Source of the DNA: Cruorifilaria tuberocauda
Taxonomy: Eukaryota; Nematoda; Chromadorea; Rhabditida; Onchocercidae
DNA length: 18,910 bases
NCBI GenBank assembly: GCA_013365365.1
Contig: JABVXU010000827.1
Coordinates: forward strand, 1-18,910
Reading direction: 5' to 3'
Shown here: positions 1 through 11,700 of the stretch, piece after piece
Layout of the letters: each line of letters begins with the position of its first letter
Numbering within the stretch: the stretch's first letter is position 1
Made by a program: the position numbers and the translations under genes
Notes under the pieces: model-generated
What the model was told of the DNA's origin: nothing
The model's database searches: none
What the model saw: only the letters and a program-made list of their open reading frames with translations

Positions 1-1275
1 ATAATAATAGTAAAACAGTTATAATTGCTAGATATTATTATTATTATTATCATTATATTATTGTATTTATTTCGATATTATTATTTTGTTATTGTTACTG
101 CCCTAATAATATGTTTTTATTACCACATAAATATTCATTTTATTGTCTTAATATTGTAATAGCTATTAATAATCATAGTTACATATATTGTTATAATTAT
201 TTTGATATTATTATTATACTAACATTAATTGTTTTGTATTGTTTTACTATTACTATATCATCATTAAGTTAGAGCTATTCAAATTATCATTCCTGTTATC
301 GTTTTTAAATTATTAAAATATGCTATATTGATATGTTATTATAACATATAATTAGTATTATCATGATATTACTGTCCAAGAAAATGAATGTAAATGATAT
401 TTTGAAATTTGATCAATCGATTGATTGAAATAATTTATTGTTATTTTAGTTTTTTCACAGTAATATTACGATTCATTTCCGAATTATTATGTCTATAATT
501 TAACCGATCAATTAAAACTATTCTTTCCAATAAAATAAATTTTCATTTATTATTTTGGTTGGAATTTTAAAAATAATGGCTGAAAACTTTTTTTTTCCGT
601 TTTAAATTTTATGATTTAAAAATTATAATTTTAAAAATAATGGATAGGTTGAATAAAGATTACATAAGCAGAATTGATAGAAAAATTTGTTATCAATATT
701 CGCTATCAATAATCATTATCAAATAGGAAATTATCGAAGAGTTCATCGGTGAATCCATCTGCTATTTTGGCTGTTTTCATTTTAAATTAATAATAATTAT
801 TGTTGAATTCAATTGGAAGCAGCTGGATGCTTAATTATATCAAAAAATTAATCAGAATATTGATTAGATATCATAAAGGATAAGATTTTATTTCGTATTA
901 CATTGATAATTTTTTTTAAATCATAATAATTCATGATTATGATTGATATTATCATTGCTATGCTAATAGTTATTGTTATCATTATTCCCTATTATTATCG
1001 TTATCATTGCTATCAGTGTAATTTTTTAGTGCATTTAAAATATTCGGATTGGGGAATTTGTTGAAGAAGGTGATTGCAATTAGAGTAAACTGAAAAGTAA
1101 GTAAGCAACAGGAAAAAGGTAATTACAAATGCGAGTAATTTCAATGGTTTATTTGGATTAGCAAAGACTTATGAAATGAGTAAAGCTTAATTAATGAGAA
1201 ATCACATTTCATTGTCTTCAGCTTTACTCTTACCTCTATTTCTATAATTATGTTTTCTATTCAGTTGATAACTGC

Positions 1276-1530
1276 GATTATTATTATTATTACTATTATT
1301 ACGATTCGATTATTATTATTATTATTATTACGATTCGATTATTATTATTACGATTCCATTATTATTATTATTATTATTATTATTACGATTCCATTATTAT
1401 TATTATTATTATTATTATTACGATTCGATTAGTATTATTATTATTACGCTTCGATTATTATTATTATTATTACGATTCGATTAGTATTATTATTATTACG
1501 ATTATTATTATTACTACGTTTATTATTATC
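1276..1530. repeat. Interrupted ATT microsatellite with ACGATTCG spacers
   Basis: Runs of ATT of varying length are separated by recurring ACGATTCGATT or ACGATTCCATT interruptions. The whole tract therefore behaves as a compound repeat, not a pure trinucleotide run. The open frame at 1250-1432 is only a translation of this repeat (Ile/Leu-rich) and is not a gene. Confidence 0.9.
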
Positions 1531-3219
1531 ATTTACTCGATCGTACAATTAAAATTTTTATATGCTAAATGTTGTAAATCTATCATCGAAAATTATTTAT
1601 CAAGAATTTTTCTTAAATGTTTTCATCTCCATTAATCAATGAAATTCATGAAATATTTTAATTAATTTTAACAATTTAATCATTCTTAATTTTGATAGAA
1701 CAATTTAATCATAATAATTAACATTGCCATTGTTATCATAATCACAAAAATTAAATTCCGGATTGGAAATACTTGAATTGCATAAATTTATGACAGCGAA
1801 TTGTTCAAGAAATATTTCAATTAAGTGGTTTTCAATATCGCTATCACTATCAGTATTAATATCATTATCATTACTAATTAGTAAAACAGCTATTTTATTG
1901 AATTTTTTGCTCAAGCATACTTTATTCGATTAATTTTTTTCTTTCAAAGAAATTCATTTATTATTATTTTCTTATTTTACTTTTTAAAATTCATTTATTA
2001 TTACTTTACTTTTTTCCAAAGAAGCTCCTTTATTTTCAAACTATTTCCTAAAAAAAATTGGTGAAAAAAGGAAAGAAATAAAGAAAGGAAGTCTCACTCG
2101 ATAGGAAAAGTATTACTTTATCATTTATCATTATTTTTTCAGAATTCTATCTTTCGATATTTTAATTTAAGGGAAACTTTTTTGATTTAAGATTTGTGGA
2201 ATTTCTCGAAATCATTTGATAATAAATGTTTTAACAGAATTTCAAAAAAAGAACATCACTGCGAAGTGTTCATAAATTGAGGAAGAAATGCAAATACAAA
2301 AAAAAAAGTTTTAATTTTCAAATAAAATTTTACGATTCAACTTTAGCTGAAATTTGAAACGATCCAAAAAATTTCTCCGCATTTTACTGCTTTTTTCCAT
2401 TCTTTCAACGAAAAGAAGTGGCTCTCGAAAAGGATTTGCCAAAAATGAGAATTTACTTCTCTGAGTAAAGTAATATAAGTTAAATAAGTAAGTTAATAGG
2501 TAACTAAATTAATAATAAAGTATTTCAATATGATAGAATCAGAATAATTTCCGGCATTTTTGAAGAAAAATTGGTTTTCCAGATGAATATATAATATATA
2601 AATTGAATATGTAATATTAAATTTTATTACATAATAACTGAAAAAAGTTTTTTACTAAATTTGAGAAATTAATTTCTTATCAAATAAATTCATTAAGACA
2701 ACTCAATAATTAATTATAATTAAAAATGCTCTTCCATCCCATCAGACTTTTGGGCAATTTCAAAAGTCAAAGGCAAAAATATTTCGTCAAAATTTCAATT
2801 CTGAAAGTTAAACTAGATTTTTCCGCCACTTAAAGCTTTAATTAAGCTAATTTAAAAGAGGAAAAATGAAATAAAGTTAGATTAAAATTATACGTTGCGT
2901 GTGCATTCATCAAAATCTACTGCTTAAGCATCTACAAGCTATTCTCTAATAAGCATTAAAACCGGAAATGAAAACCGGATTTGCGTTATCGTCGAGGACA
3001 GAGAATATTGAAATGTTTGATGAAAATTTTTTTTTTTTTTTGAAATGAAATTTTGCTAATAAAGCGTTCATTCACATCTCAAAGTTCAAGCATACTTTTG
3101 TTGGAAATGGAAAAATTAAATTAGGAAAGCTTTATGCAATTTTCTCAGTCAAAATTATGAAATTTGCAAAAAAACCTTTTGCGAAAATGTCTTTTACTTT
3201 TAATAAAATTTTAAATTTT

Positions 3220-3602
3220 AGTCAATTTTTCAACTTTAACTTCAAATTTCAACGTAACAATTTACTTAAAACAAAAAAAATACTTATTCTATATATACTT
3301 TCATATATATATATATACTCAAAATTATACTGTCACTACCAAACATTAAGGTTTTTTAAGTATTATACTTTTCCTCGATATTTTACCTGCTTTCTTTCTT
3401 AATTTCAGTCAACTTTAACTCTTTAAAACTCTTTAACAATTTACTTAAAACAAAAAAAAATACTTATCCTATATATACTTTCATATACATATATGTACTC
3501 AAAATGATACTTTCACTACCATTACTTTCATTCAGTTCAATTTTTAATTTTTCAAATTATAATACTTTTCCTTAATATTCTAGCTGCTATCTTTTTTTCT
3601 TT
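3220..3602. repeat. Diverged tandem duplication, ~180-197 bp period
   Basis: Copy 1 (about 3220-3405) and copy 2 (about 3407-3602) share the same blocks in the same order: AGTCAA with CAACTTTAAC, then AACAATTTACTTAAAACAAA (3256 and 3435), then CTATATATACTTTCATATA, then CTCAAAAT and CACTACCA, then ATACTTTTCCT and a GCT-rich/CT-rich end. The offset drifts from 179 to 197 bp because of small indels. No coding potential is evident in either copy. Confidence 0.8.
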
Positions 3603-4618
3603 TTTTTTGAAATTGTTCGATTTTTGCTGTCTTCTAAAAATTTTCCGCTTTTCCTCTTTTTTTTTCCGTTCACTCGTCATTTCCGCCTAGCAATTTACAA
3701 TTTGTGAAATGCTTATTGCTTTTTCTCAAGTGCTATTCAAAATTATTCCAAATGCATGATGTGATTCTTATTATGATTATTATTCGATGGTACTCTTTTA
3801 TCATCGTTTCCAACATTTTTTTTTATCAATCATAGTCTCATTTCCCTCTTTTTCATTGCCCAAAAAAAGTTTTTTTTCTCTTTTCATAATTTACTTTTTA
3901 ATTTTTAAAAAGCTAATAATTTTTCCTTTTCTTCTTTATTAATTAGACTCATTTCTTCGTTTTTTTTTTCTCTTTTCTATTTTAGCTAATTTCTATTTCA
4001 TAATTTCTTTCTCTCTTTTCTGCTTTATAATTATTTTTTTTTCCAAACTTTCGTTTACTTCTAATACTCTTTCTGCTCTTCATTAATGAATTTATATAAA
4101 TTCCTGAATATACTTTAATATACTTTTATACTTCTATGCATAAGTAAGTATAATCAAGGAAAGCGTAGAAAGAGAAAATGTTTAATCTTTCATGCTTAAT
4201 GCTTGAGGTATAAAAATGGATGAGACAAAAAATTGCAAATTCGATTAAGTAAATGTCGCATGCATTGGTAATTATTAGCATGAAAATTAAATTATTGAAA
4301 ATATATTCACATAAAATATGCGTGAGAAATTTTTTTGATTAATAATAAAGTATGAGAAAAATCCGTTTTATTGTCTTATTGTAACATTTTTTTCGAACTC
4401 AGAAAAATTACTTTTCTCCCATGTACTACTGTATATAAGTAAGTATATATATGTTAATTTCAGTAATTAAATATATTAATAATAATCGAACTATAATAAA
4501 AATGAATACATTTGTGTTGAGCATAAATGAAATTTGATAAATGGCTGGGATGGAAATTAATGATTATTTTAAAGATTAATTTGTTTTCCCTTGTATTTTC
4601 AATTTAGCACTCAACATT

Positions 4619-4658
4619 CCTGAAGTTACCTGAAATTACCTGAAATTACGTGCAATTA
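4619..4658. repeat. 10-bp tandem repeat, four copies
   Basis: The unit CCTGAAATTA occurs as CCTGAAGTTA, CCTGAAATTA, CCTGAAATTA and CGTGCAATTA, head to tail. It is a small minisatellite with no coding role seen. Confidence 0.85.
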
Positions 4659-5992
4659 GTATTTTTAAGATGACTTCTCTTTCTTTTTTTTATTCAAATT
4701 TCCATGTTTGCACTTAATGATATATTACCTTGTATATACAAATTTCATTACTCTTTCCTAAATTTAAAATTCATGAATTCTTGTAAAGTAAATCCTGTTT
4801 TAATCCACATATCCTTCCTGTTAATAATGATTACTGTCACAATTTAACTATTTAAAGTTTAATTAAATAAGTGCTCAAACACTGTTAGCAAACTTGATGT
4901 AATTCATTAGATAATTCTCTGAATTAAAATTTGTCTTATTTCAAGAAGTTTTGAAATGTAAAAAGTTCGGATTTAATTTTATCCATGATACGGTATTTAA
5001 TAAATTTATCGATAATACGATTGCATCCTATAATTAATATGATAAGATTTAAATAAAAATTTCGTTGAAGAGCTGGAAAATTAAAATTAATTCATTTCTT
5101 TCACCAATTTAATCCAATAGTTATTTGAAAATTATTAATATATCAAAAATGTAATTAATTTAATTTCTTAATTTTTCCTAATTAATCATTGTTACCTTAC
5201 CTATTTTTTACCTTCTCTGTTACTTTTCTAAGAATTTTTACTAACTTACTGCAATGTTCAATATTCATATTACTATTGAAATGAGAATAATTGAAATTAG
5301 ATATATATATATATATACTTAAACGAATGATTTACTTTTTAAAAAATTTGAAAATTTAACTTTAAATTATCATTGAACCAGAAAAATATGAAAAATAAAT
5401 TCTTTCCAGGCATTATTAAATACTTTAGTATTTAATTTACTAGTTACCTTTCTTCTTCAAACATTGATTTTTTTCTCCCTAAAAATTATTTCGATTTCAA
5501 TTTCAAAATGCTTAATTACTTCTAGCATGCATTGAAATGTCTTAAATTCAAATGCTTATCAAATAGATTAAATTCATCATTGAAAAGGGAAAAACTTCAA
5601 AAGTATTACTTAATTTTGATTAATTATAGGCAGCTAATAATTTATCTCAATTGCTTACTTACTTGGTGCTTGTAGAAAAGAAGAATTATTCATTCTTCTA
5701 AGCTTAGCTTCTTCAATACTATATTATTAAGCTTTTTCTTTCACAACGTGGAACAAACATTTCCGTTTAATTTATTGGCCTCTTTTAGTAATAATAGAAA
5801 AAATTGGTTGAGAATAGGAAATACAAATGAAAAAAAAAAATTCTTCTTACTATAACAATTCGACTAAATGATAAATTAAATGAAATGAATTGACAAAATT
5901 GTCAGTTAAATTAAATAAACGATTTCCAAATTGATTGATATATTGCTTTTTTTCACGAATTATTTTTGTTTTTCTCCTTACAGTACAACAAA

Positions 5993-6121
5993 TACAAAAA
6001 TTTTTTGAATAATTTAAATTGTACGGTAATTATACAAAAATTTTTGAATAATTGAAGTTGTACGGTAATTATACAAAAATTTTTGAATAATTGAAATTGT
6101 ACGGTAATTATAGAAAAATTT
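5993..6121. repeat. 39-bp tandem repeat, three copies plus a partial
   Basis: Copies start at 5993, 6033 and 6072, with an 11-base partial copy from 6111. Each contains TACAAAAATTTTTGAATAAT followed by TTGTACGGTAAT. The first copy has one extra T. GTACGGTAATTA is among the few GC-containing strings in this stretch and is kept exactly in all three copies. Confidence 0.92.
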
Positions 6122-6989
6122 CATAAATGATTTAATTATTTTCGTAATATTTGAGGTATTTAAAGCTATAATTAAATTTTACGATTACGATTATGATTAA
6201 GATCATGATTACAATTACGGCTACGATTAAACGATTAAACTTTGGAAAGAAGAAACGAATGCATATCATCAAAAAATTATAATTATTTTGATTTGATTGT
6301 TTTTTTTTTTGTTGGAAATTATGATTTTTGGATAATATCGAAATACATGTAATGGTACTTGAATTTAAGGAAATTTGAATTAATTGAATTATGACAAAAT
6401 TTTTATCTAAATATAATTAATAGAAGAATGATAATGATTGATTGAAATTTTTAAATACTAATTAATGTGAAGACTTGTCAATTATACGGTGGCAACTTCT
6501 TCGATTTTATTTCAAATGAAAAAAAAAAGGAAGATTTGAATTTTTGAATTGCATTTTTCTTCTTAAGTCAATTTCAATTGGATACTTAACTAGGAATACT
6601 TTAGCAGTAGCGTCAGCTTTCCTAAAATTGCTTTTTCCTGCTTTCCTTCTTCATTTACCACACTTTTATCACTTTTTGAACGAGAACGGAAGTGGAGATA
6701 AATGAATGGAAAATAGGTAAGATGAGTAAATTAATCCGGTATTCCGGTTTCTCGCCCATCACACTTTATTTTCCTTCAAGTGGTGTGTATCAGGAAAATA
6801 AATTTGACTAAGATTTGATAAGAATTCATCAAATTGCTCTTCTCGAGTTTTCTGGAATATAATCAGGAAAAAAAATAAAAGACGAGAGGATTTTTCTTCT
6901 GAAATTTCGAACTTCCACAATAATGATTATCCTTTCTGGATTATCCGTATTAAACGAAAAAATAAACAAATGAAATCGCAAAGAAAGAC

Positions 6990-7010
6990 GAGAGAGAGAG
7001 AGAGAGAGAG
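6990..7010. repeat. (GA)n microsatellite
   Basis: An uninterrupted run of about ten GA dinucleotides, flanked by further purine-rich sequence to about 7020. It lies 1.6 kb upstream of the channel start codon. Confidence 0.95.
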
Positions 7011-7392
7011 AAAAGAGAAGGAAATTTTTATTTCTAAAATTCCGTTTTGATTAAATTCCGAATTCATTTTACCGGTTTTACTTGGTACTCATTCATCCTT
7101 TGCCTATTATGAAAATAAACTAAAATAAGCATTTCCTATATTTTCCTCATTTAATACATTAAATTTCATCAATTTATGCTTCTAATTATAAAATAAATAT
7201 TAGCTAAGAATTGATGATAAGCTTTTGCTAATGAATAGCCATGAAATTCATTTATGGTCAGCCCTTTTTCTATTTTCTCTCTCATTTTTTTGCTTTTTAT
7301 GGTTAAATATATCAACCTCAAATATTCTTTTTTTCTATATTTTGTACAAACTGACCAAAATACAAAGTTCAAAAAAATTTACTCATAGAATT

Positions 7393-7428
7393 TCTTATCA
7401 CAACTTATCACTTCTTATCACTTATCAC
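7393..7428 (-). promoter_or_regulatory. Cluster of TGATAA (GATA-factor-like) motifs, tentative
   Basis: CTTATCAC or its near copy appears four times in about 35 bases, which gives four TGATAA motifs on the minus strand. TGATAA is the core bound by nematode GATA factors such as ELT-2. The cluster is about 1.2 kb upstream of the channel start. It could equally be a chance degenerate tandem repeat in AT-rich DNA, so function is only inferred. Confidence 0.3.
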
Positions 7429-8121
7429 TTTCGACAAACTTGCGTAAATATCATTCTAAATTGGTTCTTTTCATTGGTCTTTATTTCAATTTTTCTTTTC
7501 TTCTTCGAAATATTTTAAAATTTCATGAGAATTTTCAATTGATCAAATTTGAACGATTCAATCTTAATGGATTATTTTTGCACTGCTTTTTCTCTCTTTG
7601 TTTTTTTACCTTTTCATCCTACAAATTTTTAAATTTTATTTAAAAAAATGCATTAATTTGATTAATTTTAACTCGCAAAACACATTTATGGAAGTATTGA
7701 AGTGAATGAAAAACTCATTCACTTATTAATAATTGATTACTTAAATACTGGAAATAACTATTTCATTAATGATTACTTAAAATTGAAAATAATTTATATT
7801 AATAGTAATAAACTTACATACAAAATTATATTTGCTGGTAATTCTGAGAAAAAATTTTCGTTTAATCTTCATAAATATTAAGTTCAATTGCAAATATCAA
7901 TCAGATTGTTATTATTATTTTTACTTCGATAAGTACAGTAATTAATTAGTAACTAATTTAGAAATTGAAAATTTAGAAAATGTTCAGTTTAAAATTTATC
8001 TGAATTTCAGTAATTTACTTATACTTAAATAGTTGAAAGGTATTTTGAGAATTTTTCGAATTCTCTCATTTGACATGCTAATAGAATATATGATTAAATT
8101 TCCGTTGTTACTGTTATCATC

Positions 8122-8177
8122 ATTATTTATAATTATAGCTATAACCTACATTATTTATAATTATAACTATAACCTAC
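8122..8177. repeat. 28-bp tandem duplication
   Basis: Two head-to-tail copies of ATTATTTATAATTATA followed by GCTATAACCTAC or ACTATAACCTAC, start to start 28 bases. They differ at a single base. Confidence 0.9.
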
Positions 8178-8492
8178 TATGATTATCTTTTATTTCTATA
8201 GAAATTCCATTCGCTTTTTCTAAGTTATTAAGCGTTTTCTAAAATTAGCTTATCTGCATTTCACATTAAATTAATTAATTAATTAAACAAATTTCATTCT
8301 TTGAAATTAATTAGTTTAAAATTTCAAATTTAATATATTCGAATTATTTGTATTGGAATTTTAAATTTCAAATAATGTAATATATCGCATTTTGAATACT
8401 TAAATTAATTCTATTCCAAAATTTCACTGTGATAATATTCGGAAATTAACTTTTTTTCATAATTTCCGCTAAATTGAAATCTGAATCGATTA

Positions 8493-8625
8493 GAAATTGC
8501 TGACGTGAAGTGATCAACGATGAACGGAAATGGAAGTAGGAGTGACGATCGGTAACAATCAACGTAGGTACGCCGATCGATCAGGTGTTGTTATTGGTGC
8601 TGTTGATCATCACGTATTCCGCTGA
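8493..8625 (+). promoter_or_regulatory. 5' leader / proximal promoter of the GluCl gene
   Basis: This stretch is markedly richer in G+C than everything upstream and runs directly into the first coding exon. It contains TGACGTGA, a CRE-like motif, at 8501-8508, and GATC at 8512, 8547, 8575, 8579 and 8605, with two more in exon 1 (8658 and 8670). Two upstream ATGs occur, at 8520 (11 codons, stop at 8553) and 8530 (31 codons, stop at 8623). A possible acceptor for a spliced leader is the AG at 8491-8492, but no transcript start can be fixed from sequence. Confidence 0.45.
8530..8625 (+). other. Upstream ORF, 31 codons, in frame with and abutting the GluCl start
   Basis: It runs from ATG at 8530 to TGA at 8623-8625. 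That TGA is followed immediately by the ATG (8626) of the channel ORF in the same frame. The predicted peptide begins MEVGVTIGNN and ends VDHHVFR and resembles nothing I know. It could repress translation of the channel, permit reinitiation or readthrough, or be chance if transcription starts downstream of it. Confidence 0.4.
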
Positions 8626-8729
8626 ATGCTTCTGACGCACCATTGCAAATCCTCCTCGATCATTCCGTTGATCGGATTTAATCACTTCAATTATTTCCAA
8701 TTACTATTATCAGTTGCACTTATTATCAG
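8626..8729 (+). CDS. glc-3: GluCl exon 1: start codon and signal peptide
   Basis: It begins [11 protein letters not shown] and ends with a hydrophobic core [13 protein letters not shown] (residues 22-34), as expected for a signal peptide. The TGA at 8623-8625 blocks any in-frame extension upstream. The donor is CAG/gtaatt. The exon ends with two bases (AG) that complete Ser35 with the first base of exon 2. The inverted repeat CGATCA-TTCCGT-TGATCG lies inside it. Confidence 0.82.
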
Positions 8730-11700
8730 GTAATTGCAAATGCAAATTATATGCAAAATTTTAATTTCAAACGTTAAATTGATTTTATTTGATTTACAAA
8801 AAAGAAAATTGAAAATGAAACATTTCATTTTTAAAATAGCATGCTTACATCATTATCTTTAAATTATTAATTTAACATGCAAATTATAGCTTAACTAATA
8901 GCAAGCAATTATTTTAAAGTTCGAAAATTGAAACATGAAAAATTCAATTTAATTTACTTTGATGCTATATAGGAAAGTATTTTAACTAAATTCCAATCTT
9001 GAAAATGACGTCGAAATTTGATAATTGATAGAATTGCTATATCAGCTAATCAAATGATAACATTTTGCTCCATTTTTATTTTTTCTTCTGTTTTTGCAAA
9101 TTTAAAATGCGTGAAATTTCATGCTTGGATGAATATTGTTGCATAAATTCATGCAATACTTTTAGCATTTGAACATTTGAAATTAGCCATGATCATTTTT
9201 AGAGCTTTTTTGAGCGACATATTCTACAAGCACATATATGTATGCATGTAAAATAGGTCAAAAGGTATTAAGCTTAAATAATGTCATATGAAAACAATTT
9301 TATTGTTTTTTACTAAATTAAAAATTAGCGATAAAAACAAATCAATTGAATTGAAGAGGTAAAAAAATTTGAATTATTTCAAAAGTAATTTCAAAAAGTA
9401 TTCATTGTCTTTGAAGCGAAACAAAAGCATCAACGGATACTGATATTATCAATAAATTACTTGGAAGAGGCTACGATTGGAGAGTTCGACCACCGGGAAC
9501 AAACCTTAGTATTACAGGTTATATCGAAATTCATTTTCTTTAAAAAAATTAAATTAAAAAAAAATCTCTGCTTAATATAAAATAAAATTAAAAAAAAAAT
9601 CTTTTCCTAATATTGATAATACTCAATAATATAGTGATTAATGGTTTAATAATTAATTTTAATGATTTAATGATTAATGAAAATGACATAATAGAAATAA
9701 ATATACTTTAATTGAATACTTAAAAACAATTTAAAAATACTTGTAAAGGAAATAATTTATGTAAGTTTCCTTTTTATCACTTTCTTTATCATGATAATAT
9801 TTAATGAAATAATGATTAATGAAAATGATATGGTGCAAGCAAACATATTTGTAATGGAATACTTGAAAATAATTTAAAAGTACTTATAAAAGAAACAATT
9901 TTTTCATCACTTTTTTTTTAATCAATTACAATTTCATCATTGAATAGCATAGTTTTCAAATTACTTTCAAAATTTACTTAACTAATTCAATAATTTCAAG
10001 GTGGTCACGGACCTGTCGTTGTTGTTGTAAACATGCTAATACGAAGGTTAATATTTTTCCTACTTTTCTTTTCTGTTTGATAAATTATTCAAATTTAATT
10101 AATTCTTTTCATTGCTTATATTTGTTAGTGTAATTAATTAGCAGTGATAGCAATGATATCATTTCACTTATCATTTATCAGTTTTAAATTATTTTCTAGT
10201 ATATCAAAAATTGATGATGTTAATATGGAGTATAGTGTGCAGTTGACATTTCGAGAAAGTTGGGTGGATGGACGATTAGCATTTGGCTATCCGCGTGATA
10301 ATACGCCTGATTTTGTTATCCTTACAGCTGGACAGCAAATTTGGATGCCTGATTCATTTTTTCAGGTTGTATTTAATAATTAATAATTTATGATAAATCA
10401 CTGATTACTCATGAACATGCAAATTTTTTACGTAAACAGTAATTAGAAGTAAGTATTATCAAATTTTTTACATAAACAGTAATTAAAAGTAAGTATTATA
10501 AGTATCGAAAATTAATTAAAAAGTAATTACTGCTTAAAAATATATCAGTAGAAATGAAATTGTTTTTAGCGAAAAGAAAAAAAAAACAGTCAAATCTAAA
10601 TTTACGTTTAATTTTTAATTTTGGTGAAAAAAAACAATCAATAAAGTGAAAATCCATATGTATATGTTTATTTAGAAAAATTGCAATTAAGCTTGATCAT
10701 TAATTAAAATTATCAAAATTTAAAATTTGCTATTGCTAAAATTACAATTTTTAGAATGAAAAACATGCTCAACGCCATATGATTGATAAGCCGAATGTTC
10801 TTATTCGTGTACATAAAGATGGTACAATATTGTACAGTGTTAGGATATCACTTGTATTATCATGCCCAATGCATTTGCAGGTTATGTTTTGCATTTATCG
10901 GTTATTAAGTTTTAAATTAAGTTATCAAGTTTCAAATATATTCAGTAAATTAATTTTTTTTTCATTTATAACATTTATTTATTTATTTCAAATCAACAAT
11001 AATTTGTCTTGCTCTTGAAAATTTTCAAAAATATCTCTGTAATCTAATGATAAAAAAGGTTTTTCCCTCTCTCTCTCTCCCTCTCTCTTTCTCTCTCTCT
11101 CTCTTTGTGAACGCAATCATTACATGATATATTAAAAACTTGTAGAAATACGAAAAACTTGGAGGTTAGAATTTAAAATTCAAAAATTTCCCATATAAAT
11201 ATGTTGGTTTTTTGACGTTCAGAGTAAACCGGATCTGTTTACACACCGGATATTTATATCATTAGCATTTAGCTAAGACATTACCTGGTTAATCAGAATT
11301 GAAATAGAAATACGATCATTGAATCCTAAATTATTTTAAATTCTAAAAATTATTGTTGAAAATTTTAATGAACAAATTTTTGAGATAACTTTTCTGACCA
11401 GAAAATGTTTTATTAATACATTACTGAAATGCTAAATTAATAAAATGTTCCATTAATATTTTACAATTTTTTAAACAAATTACTCAAAGTTAAAAGTAAT
11501 GTTAAAAGTAATATTAAAGTAAAATTTAATATCAAAGTAATCAATAATTACAGTATTATCCAATGGATATCCAAACGTGCCTTATTGATCTTGCCTCGTA
11601 CGCATATACAACAGATGATATTGGTATGATATTAATTTGAATTTAATATTGGAATATAATTAATTAAAACAAAATCCTTTTTTCAAATTCAAATTGTTTT

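Larger units (their letters stand above)
1..8490. other. AT-rich intergenic DNA, no gene supported
   Basis: I read both strands and saw no exon chain, no RNA gene and no conserved protein segment. Longer open frames here come from low-complexity sequence: the ATT microsatellite at 1276-1530 and T-rich stretches such as 7225-7643, whose nominal starts include TTG. The region holds microsatellites, minisatellites and a diverged duplication, listed separately, separated by A/T-rich filler. It probably contains the distal promoter of the channel gene that starts at 8626. An unrecognised short exon or an unconserved non-coding RNA cannot be excluded. Confidence 0.7.

Noticed and set aside
706..780. 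Minus-strand 24-codon ORF beginning MKTAKIADGFTDELFDNF
   Set aside because: It looks more protein-like than its surroundings but is very short, with no neighbouring exon or homology to support it.
1705..1914. Minus-strand 69-codon open frame with Asp/Asn-rich peptide
   Set aside because: Its acidic runs come from ATC/ATT-type simple repeats. No flanking exons, no recognisable domain and no raised G+C support it.
3157..3402. Plus-strand 81-codon open frame
   Set aside because: It runs across one copy of the tandem duplication and an AT dinucleotide run. The second copy of the duplication does not keep the frame.
7225..7643. Overlapping hydrophobic open frames of 97 and 67 codons
   Set aside because: They come from T-rich sequence (Phe/Leu/Ile repeats), the 97-codon one starts at TTG, and there is no splice context or family resemblance.
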